From: Haberlea rhodopensis
Taxonomy: Eukaryota; Streptophyta; Magnoliopsida; Lamiales; Gesneriaceae
DNA length: 64,000 bases
Assembly: GCA_907163345.1 (NCBI GenBank)
Contig: CAJQUN010000042.1
Span: 3,329,043-3,393,042, forward strand
Direction of reading: 5' to 3'
The position numbers and the translations under genes were made by a program. Shown here one piece after another: positions 55,601 to 64,000 of the stretch (position 1 is its first letter; each line of letters starts with the position of its first letter). Under the pieces are notes generated by a model, which searched no databases, was not told where the DNA came from, and was given only the letters and a program-made list of their open reading frames with translations.

Positions 55601-56385
55601 ATGCGTAGAGATCCGTCATGCTTCTTTTGAAAGAGCACTAGTGCACCATATGGGGACTTGGATGGCTGGATCATCCCCGCCTCAAGTAGTTCCTTGGGTT
55701 GTTTCCTCAACTCTTGCAATTCAGGGGGTGCCATCCGATAGGGTGTGCGTGAGGGCGGGCTAGCATCCTCTACTAGCTCGATCTTGTGGTCCACGTCCCT
55801 CCTTGGTGGTAGCTTCTTTGGGAGCTCCTTTGGCATAATGTCCTTGAAGTCCTCAAGCACGACCTTGACTTCCATGGGCAACTCCCCCACACCCTCAGTC
55901 TTTGGCCCTTCGTCCATCTTAGGAACTATGGTATAGGTCTCCTCACTACGCCTAAGTCCCTTTGCAAGTTGAATAGCCGACAACATGCTCGGCCCCTTGG
56001 CCTCCCTCTTGGCCGGTATAGTACATGGAGTGTTTGCATCAAGAATATATAAAGAGTCCGAAAAGGGTAGAATGCAAGCTCGTACATCATCGAGCCACTC
56101 TAGCCCAAGTACCATGTCGTAGTCATCCATGAGCACCACTGTGTAGGAGACATATCCCTGCCATTCTCCTATCGTGGTCTTCACTCCCTTGGCCGCTCCG
56201 GAAATTGGTTTGGCCTTAGCATTTACTGATTTGATTGATCCTCCGGTCGGAGTGATGGCAAGCCCCAGCTTCTTCGCCGCTTCCTCTCGGATGAAATTGT
56301 GTGTGGCTCCCGTATGCACCAATGCCTTGACTCGTCGCCCTCCCGAACCCACGAGTAAACCGAACAAGCTCGCTACCCCGAGCAA
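55489..56385 (-). pseudogene. Protease with mutated active site, and start of reverse transcriptase
   Basis: RRVKALVHTGATHNFI corresponds to the retroviral-type protease site, where Asp is normal and His is found here (GCATAC-type codon near 56318-56320 on plus). DDYDMVLGLEWL, then the linker, then YRMAPPELQELRKQ, YGALVLFQKKHDGSLRMCVN and YRALN. A frameshift near 55570 leads into the next frame. The N-terminal 15 residues come from foreign DNA past the break. Confidence 0.88.
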
Positions 56386-57118
56386 TAATCACACATTCAC
56401 GTTTTAGGTTCAAATACAGACCAAACATCCCGATCCTGTATTTAACCCGCCAACAACGGACAATAAATAAAACAAGGTCGCAACCCCGAGCACCAATCAC
56501 TTAGTCACGTTTTAGCTTCAAATACAGACCAAACATCTCGATCTTGTATGTAACCCGCCAACAACGGATAATAAATAAAACAAGCTCGCAACCCCAAGCA
56601 CCAAACACTTAGTCACGTTTTAGGTTCAAATACAGACCAAACATCCCGAACATGTATTTAACCCACCAACAACGGACACATCTCAAACATTCCGTACATC
56701 AATAAAACGTACTTGAACATCCCGATCACCAATAACACGTACTCAAACATCCCGAGCACCCACAATAGAATATGAGGGCCTTATTGCAAGATTGCATGCC
56801 CGATCTCAATTGCACTGAGGTAGACCTGCAATAGTGCAACACAAAATGCATATATAGAATTTTAAAGTAACAATTGGAATAAATAACCGTAAACCGGGCA
56901 TGTAGAGTGAGCACCGAAGTCAAGGTCAACTGTTAGGTTGGATAGGTCATGAGCTTGGCAACGATGAGATAGAGGCCGAGGACCTGATGTCCTATACAAC
57001 TTCTTTCTATTTCACATTGTCAACTGCACCTTTAAAGTTGTCCACCGCCAAAAGATGTTTCAGGAGCTGCACATTCATTTTGGTGAGAAATATGCATGCC
57101 ACAAGCTTGGATAAGAAC
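56371..57118. repeat. Duplicated repeat block, left copy
   Basis: Three tandem units of about 108 bp (each containing CACGTTTTAGGTTCAAATAC; units start near 56398, 56507, 56614), followed by CGAACATCCCGAGCACC repeats and a unique 350-bp tail. The whole block recurs at 59575-60331. Confidence 0.88.
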
Positions 57119-58505
57119 AAGCAGGATGCATGTGTCCCTACATATTGCCACTTCCATAGCTCAAATAAATTATTGCAACAAAACTACCGTCCTTGGAATC
57201 CATAACTCCATCAATTATCTCGAATTTCTATTGCTGACCAAGAACATCTCCAAATTTCTTTTTCACTCCTCAATTTCACCACCCACAGTCGGCATGGGCA
57301 GATTTCCTCGTGCAGAAACCAAGAATTTCGAACTCAAGAGGTTCGACTCACCTCCATATTTCAATTAAACCACAAACTTTTCAGTAGCAACTCAGTCCAT
57401 AACTCCCCAGTGTGACTCAAAATTTTGATATTAAACAAGTATTAAAGTCCAAATAGTATCCCGAGCACCAAAGTATCCTCCACTCTTTGATTTCGAGATT
57501 TCATGCTTTTCAACGGCTTCCCCGCTTTGGAAAGTATGAAGTAGGCACCAAAGGACCAAAAGAAAACAGAGGTGTATCATCTTCCCCAAATATATATAGA
57601 TCCTTGAAACAAATCTCAAAGATCCAGAAGCTATTCTCCGCACAATGGGCTCGGCTACAACCCTATCAATAATATGATACAACTACTTTCCTCAAGAAAT
57701 CCACAATTTTCGTGGAATAAGCAGCATTAGGAACTTCTCTTTTCTTCAATGATTTGGACCCATCACTTTAAGCTTGCAGCTGGAGATGAAAATGGTAAAT
57801 TCTGACAATTCACTGAACACATGATACGCATATACCTGTAAATATCTTATTTTTGTAACGGATAGATAAAGAAAACAGCCATAAACCAACTAAAAATGCA
57901 CCGAGTGGAACACCAATAATCACTGTTATATAACACATAATTACACCAGTGTCGATTTATCACAATTAAGGAACTGAATTACCCAGGTAAAACCATCGCC
58001 AATGTCACCTTCAATTTCAATTTAGGCATTCGAGAGAGTACCTCAAAGTAAGGAACAATGTGGTTGTAATCATGGTAGAGTGGCATGAATGAAACCATTT
58101 TTGTTGCTATTTTTTCAATCATTCTTTGAAAGACACCATGACACAAGAAAATGTGCTGGGTGATTAATTCCAAGGAGCCATCCCTCGCTCTTTCTCAGGT
58201 TTCATGAGGTTAGCAACAATTAAACAAAGAAAATGATAAAAAATTGTCCAAAGAAAAAGACGAATGACACTTATCTTTGACTGCAAGCTGAAACGTATAA
58301 TTCATGATTTTGGCAGCGTCATTAAATTGCCGCCATGGAGATGGAGAGAATTTCCCTCGATCTCTACATCGCATCGCTGCTTTTTTTTAATCTTTGTTCT
58401 ATTCTTCTTCGGATCCGGCTTCTCGGGAATTCTGAAAACCATCATTCATGCCTCGAATCGTTCTGTTTTCTCTTCTTCTTCTACGCCTTAGATCGATTTT
58501 CCCAC
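57119..58505. other. Region between the two repeat blocks, no gene recognised
   Basis: Frames such as 57979-58173 (minus, LITQHIFLCHGVFQRMIEKI) and 58335-58520 (plus, MEMERISLDLYIASLL after GCCGCC) are open but unassigned. A CTTCTTCTTC run near 58470 and the GGCGCC motif that follows suggest the right part is the leader of a gypsy element on the minus strand. Confidence 0.3.
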
Positions 58506-58522
58506 AGACGGCGCCAATGATG
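58506..58522 (-). other. Probable primer binding site and LTR border of a gypsy element
   Basis: On the minus strand GATAACATCATTGGCGCCGT is followed by CTGTGGGAA. An LTR end (CATCA) directly followed by TTGGCGCCGTCTGTGGG is a common start of plant Tat-type gypsy interiors. The LTR would extend to the right from 58513. Confidence 0.5.
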
Positions 58523-59574
58523 TTATCCGTTATTTTCGCTATTCGGTAGAGTAAACGCAAATAGAAAAAATAAATAGGACATCACGATTTTTAAGTGAAA
58601 AACCCCCTCCACGGAGAGAAAAACCACGGGACCTAGTCCAGTATAAAATTTCACTATAAATATTGATGGTTTACATTGTATTTTTGTACAAGAGATAGAC
58701 AAAGAAAATGAAAGGAACCAGCCAAAAATGAAAATGAAGATGAACTTTATTCTTCAAGTCCAGTCCAGAGCCGAGAGCCTCCCTTTCTGTTGCTTGCCAA
58801 AAGTCCTTTTTTAAGCCATCATCTACTCCAATCAAGCCACGATTTCAGCCCACTAATCTCCCACTAATTATGCCACTAACCCCCTAACTCTCGGCCACAA
58901 ACCCCTCCACTCTAGCATAATTCTCCCCTAATTGCTCTACTGCCCCATCGTGTCCGGGAAATGCGGGTTGATTAACCGATATGACTGGATCTTATGCCGT
59001 TGTTTGACCACGTGGGACCGAGCAAAATATCATCCTCTTCGGGTATTTCTTGTTCGGGTACTTTCTTGTTATGGCAGTGATTTTACCCGATGTGGTATAA
59101 TTTTCCCACCACATCACATCACCCCCCTGAAGTAAAGCAAGATGAGCGAAGTCGAGATCTTGGTTTATATACATCGGGCAGTTGTCGTTTTGATGTATTT
59201 TCGGAACTTGTGAATTTTGAGGGTTGAATTTATCCAATAAAACACACCCCGAGCAAATAAAGCTCAACTAATTTTTGAGATATAATAGTTATCACGAGCA
59301 AATAAAGCTCAGGTTGAAACAAGAAATATCCCGAAATAATGAATATAACTGAGCTCGGGGAAAAGAAATCCCGAGCAGATAAAATATGCCCGAGCTCAAG
59401 GGAAAATATACCGAGCAGATAAAATATGGTCGGGGCTCAAGTGAAAAGATCCCGAACAACTTATGCAATTTTAGATTTAATCATGGACCAAACATCTCGA
59501 TCCTACGAGTAAACGATGGTAATTTTATGTTTAAACGTGGACCAAACATCCCGATCCCACGAGTAAACTTAACA
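58513..59574 (-). repeat. Probable LTR sequence of a Tat-type gypsy element
   Basis: It starts (plus strand) TGATGTTATCCGTTATTTTC. It is rich in CCCGAGC and GAGCTC words, typical of the CCGAGCAG fragment at 52.1 kb. No coding frame. It passes without a clear border into the repeat block. Confidence 0.45.
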
Positions 59575-60331
59575 AGCTCGCTACCCGAGCAATAATCACA
59601 CAGTCACGTTTTAGGTTCAAATACAGACCAAACATCACGATCCTGTATTTAACCCGCCAACAACGGACAATAAATAAAACAAGCTCGCAACCCCGAGCAC
59701 CAATCACTTAGTCACGTTTTAGGTTCAAATACATACCAAATATCCCGATCCTGTATTTAACCCGCCAACAACGGACAATAAATAAAACAAGCTCGCAACC
59801 CCGAGCACCAATCACTTAGTCACGTTTTAGGTTCAAATACAGACCAAACATCCCGATCATGTATTTAACCCGCCAACAACGGACACATCTCAAACATTCC
59901 GAGCATCAATAAAACGTACTCGAACATCCCGAGCACCAATAACACGTACTCAAACATCCCGAGCACCCACAATAGAATATGAGGGCCTTATTGCAAGATT
60001 GCATGCCCGATCTCAATTGCACTGAGGTAGACCTGCAATAGTGCAACACAAAATGCATATATAGAATTTTAAAGTAACAATTGGAATAAATAACCGTAAA
60101 CCGGGCATGTAGAGTGAGCACCGAAGTCAAAGTCAACTGTTAGGTTGGATAGGTCATGAGCTTGGCAACGATGAGATAGAGGCCGAGGACCTGATGTCCC
60201 ATACAACTTCTTTCTATTTCACATTGTCAACTGCACCTTTAAAGTTGTCCACCGCCAAAAGATGTTTCAGGAGCTGCACATTCATTTTGGTGAGAAATGT
60301 GCATGCCACAAGCTTGGATAAGAACAAGCAG
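59575..60331. repeat. Duplicated repeat block, right copy
   Basis: 108-bp units start near 59605, 59713 and 59821, followed by the same tail as at 56371-57118 with few differences. After GAACAAGCAG (60322-60331) the two copies diverge completely. Confidence 0.88.
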
Positions 60332-60364
60332 TTAAGCCACGATAAGAGGACATCGTGTTCCGGT
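60332..60364. repeat. 33-bp fragment shared with 52293-52325
   Basis: TTAAGCCACGATAAGAGGAC then ATCGTGTTCCGG, with one difference from the block at 52.3 kb. Both neighbours differ, so it is a breakpoint patch. Confidence 0.75.
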
Positions 60365-60504
60365 TCCTAGCTTTCATCATCTTCGTTTCTGAAAAGAGTA
60401 GAGAAATATTAGTCCGAACGTAACAAGTCGAAAGTAAAACGAATTAGACTGCTTGAAAAGCACTCACCGAGGGGCATTTTCAAGGATGCACCCTTCGGGC
60501 TCAG

Positions 60505-61302
60505 CTAGAACAAGTATAGCAGTCCGTCGTCAATCAGCTCCATCAAATTAAAACACTGATCGCCAAGTGCACGACGAACCGACAAATACGGTTCCTCCTC
60601 AAGGTGACCCTTGATTGACTTGCCCCTCGGGAGATTTTCCTCCACTCCATAGGGCAATCCCAAGGTTGGAGCGAACGAGCAAAAAAGTAGGACTTTTTCC
60701 ATTTTTTTATGGACGAGGGGTAAAAGAGCCCGATCTCTTTCTTGTTTGATTGAAAAAAACAATGGAAAAGTTCAGGAGTGGGGGTAAAACCAAGAAAAGA
60801 AAGAACTATGAAAAAGCCCACTAATAACCGATAACTATTGGGAAATAATTGGCTAAGAGAAACAGAGAAGTAGGAGGCTAAAGAAAGGATGGATAGAAAA
60901 ACGGAGGCCTCCTCGGAGCTGGTCTATGTAAAAAAGAAAATACCCCTTAGGGGGTAAGTGGGGACGAGATCCGGAAGGGGGAACAATAATAGAAGTCCCC
61001 TTGGAAATCCCCCATTTAGTTCGAATATTACTTAGATGCTGAGTCAATTTGACCTCAGACTCAAAGATCTCGAACCAGGGAACACGGGCTTTCACTAAAT
61101 CTCGCTTTGTAGCAAGTCTCTGCTCTTGTATACGAGCAGCTGACTCAGCAGAAGAGCTCAGAGTTTTGTCGCTATCAAAAGAAGAGGAAGAGGGTTGAGG
61201 AGAGGGGCTAAGAGCATCTCCCTCATTGAACATATCTATCGCCTGTAATGAAGAGTCGGCTGAGGAAGAAACCATACTTGGTGATTGAAAAATGAAGATC
61301 AC
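60505..61302 (-). pseudogene. Putative gypsy-type transposon N-terminal domain, broken
   Basis: The first frame (61302-60853) has a Ser-rich start, then VPWFEIFESEVKLTQHLSNI, then PPKGYFLFYIDQLRGGLRFS, the mark of the plant 'putative gypsy type transposon' domain. After a shift it continues FPNSYRLLVGFFIVLSFLG near 60830 and LFHCFFQSNKKEIGLFY, SSIKKWKKSYFFA near 60700. It is followed by degenerate sequence. This domain opens the polyprotein of Tat-type elements and probably belongs with the LTR at 58.5 kb or a sister. Confidence 0.72.
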
Positions 61303-62339
61303 TGAGGAAAGTTGTTTGATCGTCTGATGCTAGCTCGGAAGCAAAATGCAGCAAAGTAGAATAATGAAGGAAAATGACGGGTATTGTGGGGTCCTCGTTA
61401 CTTAATCCATCATGTATCAGTTCATTATACATATGTGAGTAAGAATTAAGTAAAACATACACTGATTAAGAGTTTAGTATTGTAGTTTGTTACAAGTTGA
61501 CAAAAACTATGTCTAAACTACACATCATATATACATCAATACAACAACCTAAACTCGAAACTCCTAAGCAGTGGTTCAGCTCGCAGCGGAATAGACTCAC
61601 AATCCTGTCCTCCCCCGTCTATGACTCCCTACAGAAACAATCACACAACATGAGTATAGATACACAACCATCTTAGTGCGATATCAATAAAAACATAAAC
61701 GATAAAACACGATAAACAACAATGTGATTGTCCTGTATCATGCATCATCAAATGCAAATATGTCATGACATGTCTCACTCCTCATCCTGTTATAACCAGA
61801 CCAATATGATATGCCTATCTCAGCTCAATATGTCAGTGGAACCTCCTCACATCTTCATATTAGCAGCCCATGTCATAGTATTGTCCTCACATGTTATAAC
61901 AGCCAGAGTATATACCCAACCGGCGTATATCTCTCATGCCAAAGCATATGTAGTATATCTATCGTGGCAACAATCACAGCCAAAGCATATACCCAACACT
62001 GGCATATCTATCATGGCACCGATCTCAGCCAAAGCATATACTACACATCTATCGTGATATCTATCTCAACAATGTAATATCATGAATGCACATGCATATG
62101 ATACCACTAATCATATGATAACATGCTCAAATCATCATCAAAACCATATCATATACTCGTACGTCAATACGTACCTGTTCTGCAACAAAAACGATATAAA
62201 TTAGGCGTCACTGTCTAATCGCCTCGTTGTCCCGTCCCCTGTGATGATGCTACAACAATACCAACAACGTATCATGTTATCATAGGCATTAAAATCAAAT
62301 TCTACAAAAATATAACATTTTTTTCAAAATTCTGCCTCT
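61303..62339. other. LTR-like fragment, non-coding
   Basis: 61720-62070 has tandem-like words (AAAGCATATACCCAAC, CATATCTATC[A/G]TGGCA). Short open frames here follow the repeats and are not genes. Confidence 0.45.
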
Positions 62340-62505
62340 GCGATCGATCGCTACATCTCACCGATCGATCGCCATAATGTTCTGTTTCCTCGCGATCGAT
62401 CGCCACTACCTCGCGATCGATCGCTAAAATGTTCTGTTGCTCGCGATCGATCGCCACATGATTTCACCACCTTATATTTTTGCTCTGTACTAGGCGATCG
62501 ATCGC
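62340..62505. repeat. GCGATCGATCGC palindromes in a different LTR fragment
   Basis: Perfect copies at 62340, 62392, 62413, 62443 and 62494, and a single-mismatch copy at about 62361 (CCGATCGATCGC). Spacers contain the repeated word AATGTTCTGTT. The surrounding DNA does not match the LARD LTRs at 16-25 kb by eye. Confidence 0.9.
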
Positions 62506-62814
62506 CGATGTCCAGAAAAATCAGAACATGGCGATTTTGAGCTTATCCTCATGGTGTATCTCCTACAACTCGAAAATCAACATTCAAACATGATATTTGT
62601 ATGTTATACCTTCATTTAAACATGTTTTTATATCATTACAACTCAATTCATTGAATGATAACAAGTATGGATTCCAACTATGTTCGCTCAACTCTATCCA
62701 GAATCTGTACTGGTCGTTCCACATACGACACGTCTGTATCCAACTTTACTTCAGATGGTGGCAATACATGACCTCAACAGTGAAACATGAAACACATCGT
62801 GGATACTACTTGTT
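62506..62814. other. LTR-like fragment, right part
   Basis: Non-coding. On the minus strand it reads ATGTTTCACTGTTGAGGTCA and similar words. No border is seen. Confidence 0.35.
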
Positions 62815-63106
62815 GGAATCGAAGAGGGGGGTGAATGAGATTCCTTGGCTACTTTAGCGTTTTAAAATGAGTTTGTAAAAATAAAATATTTTGCGCTTGC
62901 GGAAGCCTTTAGTCAATCGATAAATGCAAAGAATAAAATAAATAAATGCGTAAAGGAAATAAAGCAATAAAGAACAAGAGGATTTGTTATAGAAGTTCGG
63001 CGATGAATCGCCTACGTCTCCTCTTCCCGGTTAGATAACCTCCAACCGAGGTTCCACTAGAACAATTGGTCTTGGCCTTGAGGGCTCCAAGTTAGCCACA
63101 CAACAA

Positions 63107-63235
63107 CTCTTCCCGAGTTTACAATGCTCTTCCCGAGCACACTACTCTTCCCGAGTACACAAGCTCTTCCCGAGCACAATACTCTTCCCGAGTATACAAA
63201 GCTCTTCCCGAGCTACCAACACTCTTCACGAGTCT
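63107..63235. repeat. CTCTTCCCGAG repeat cluster
   Basis: Seven copies of CTCTTCCCGAG at 63107, 63127, 63145, 63164, 63182, 63202 and 63222 (the last reads CTCTTCACGAG), about 18-20 bp apart, with the next base alternating between T and C. The cluster is flanked by direct copies of CTTGGCCTTGAGGGCTCCAA (63071 and 63238). Confidence 0.88.
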
Positions 63236-63613
63236 TCTTGGCCTTAAGGGCTCCAAGGATAGCCACACACTTGCACCAACTAGACTAGTTGATGACTTTA
63301 CAATTATCCAACTTGCTTTGGTGTTGGAGGACCTTTACAATGAATTAAACCAACAAACACCTTCACGGTGTACTCACACGAAGAAACACAAGCTCTAACA
63401 AAGAAGAGAATTACAAACTCCAATACAACAACAATGTATGGAGATTGTAATATAATTTGAAACAATAATTGATCAAGACTTTGTATGAGTTGTAGGCTTG
63501 TTCCTTAGCTTCAAAATGCTCCAAAGCATCCATATTTATAGTGTAGAAGGCCTCCAAGGCTCCTACTAGCCGTTGCTACTCATAAGGCTGAAATCACTCC
63601 TCGATCGCCTCGG

Positions 63614-64000
63614 ACATCGCCTCAGGCGATCACCATCGCCGTGCCCCAACGGTCACCAAAAATCACGCATCGCCTCAGGCGATCCAATGCCAAAATCAAG
63701 GCCGTAGCCTCAGCTCCTTCAAATCTTGCATCGCCTCAAACGAACTTCAGATCGCCTCAGGCGTTCGTGCCATCGCCTTGGGCGTTCAGCCCATCGCCTC
63801 GGGCGATCTCCCTGCGCGCATGCCCGCGCCATGCTTCGGCGTCGCTCCAGTCGATGTGCCGGGCGAAGTGCCAGAAGGTTGCCATCGCCTCAGGCGTTGT
63901 TCACCATCTCCTCAGGCGATCCTCCTCGCATGCTCGCCTAGCCATCGCCTCTGTCGATGTGCGTGGCGATGCCTGGCCTGGCAATGATCACCATCGCCTG
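63614..64000. repeat. Cluster of ATCGCCTCAGGCGAT palindromes
   Basis: Units at 63616, 63669, 63751, 63772, 63793, 63883 and 63906 with one or two changes each, and half units near 63730, 63943 and 63993. The DNA around is far more GC-rich than the rest of the window. It continues past the window edge. Confidence 0.88.

Larger units (their letters stand above)
52586..56370 (-). mobile_element. Chromodomain Ty3-gypsy element (Reina/Tekay-like chromovirus), gag and one LTR missing
   Basis: Minus-strand order: protease, reverse transcriptase, RNase H, integrase, chromodomain, then polypurine tract (AGGTGGGGGAGAA) and 3' LTR (52586-53022, TGTCACACTCC on the element strand). The 5' LTR and gag, expected to the right of 56370, are replaced by unrelated repeat DNA. 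At least three frameshifts and one stop interrupt pol. Confidence 0.9.
62815..64000. other. LTR-like sequence running off the window
   Basis: It begins GGAATCGAAGAGGGGGGTGA, with TTGCGCTTGCGGAAGCC near 62892, words often seen at plant copia LTR borders. The segment includes two repeat clusters listed separately. No coding frame, and the element continues beyond 64000, so its type is uncertain. Confidence 0.4.

Overview
The window is nuclear DNA of a flowering plant, most likely a eudicot. Support comes from intron-containing plant genes (class III peroxidase, plastid ribosomal protein bS6c, ER membrane complex subunit EMC6), AT-rich intergenic DNA, and dense nested plant retrotransposons and DNA transposons. 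I cannot name the species. No rRNA gene, functional tRNA gene, CRISPR array or bacterial-type operon was seen.

Host genes are few. The 3' part of a class III peroxidase gene lies at 1-1800 (+); it carries a 2-bp deletion in exon 3 and is probably broken. A five-exon gene for plastid bS6 lies at 25789-27864 (-), a small two-exon coiled-coil protein gene at 29505-30909 (-), and a three-exon EMC6 gene with an unusual C-terminus at 46889-47775 (-). Short exon-like stretches flank the large retroelement at 16-25 kb, which may therefore sit in an intron of an unidentified gene.

Mobile DNA makes up most of the rest. 2000-15555 is a decayed Ty1-copia element whose RNase H region is split by a younger gag-only gypsy element (7346-13240, minus strand, tRNA-Asp primer site). 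16061-24809 is a large non-coding LTR element (LARD) with 2.35-kb LTRs and chromovirus-like end signals. 32540-39374 holds three copies of one copia-type LTR around a short non-coding interior; one copy is split by a 585-bp hAT MITE with a perfect 8-bp target duplication. 40031-43151 is a PIF/Harbinger element with a decayed transposase. It is followed 19 bp later by a 2.4-kb Mutator-like element (43171-45568, perfect 9-bp TSD) carrying a plant-mobile-domain gene head facing an antisense fragment of Mutator transposase. 48488-51600 is a related, rearranged Mutator-like segment containing a second hAT MITE. 52586-56370 is a broken chromodomain gypsy element (minus). The remainder is fragments of other gypsy and copia LTRs, including a duplicated block of 108-bp tandem repeats.

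The most striking signal is that at least four unrelated mobile elements each carry a local cluster of short perfect palindromes, with a different palindrome in each family: GGCGTARTTACGCC in the gag-only gypsy element, GCGATCGATCGC in the LARD LTRs and in a separate LTR fragment near 62.4 kb, a 37-43-bp palindrome centred on GGTGCATGTAA in the Mutator-like elements, and ATCGCCTCAGGCGAT at the right edge. Unit number differs between sister copies. In one Mutator-like element a palindrome lies in frame inside the transposase reading frame and encodes a repeated peptide. This looks like a recurrent process that seeds and multiplies palindromic modules inside plant transposons.
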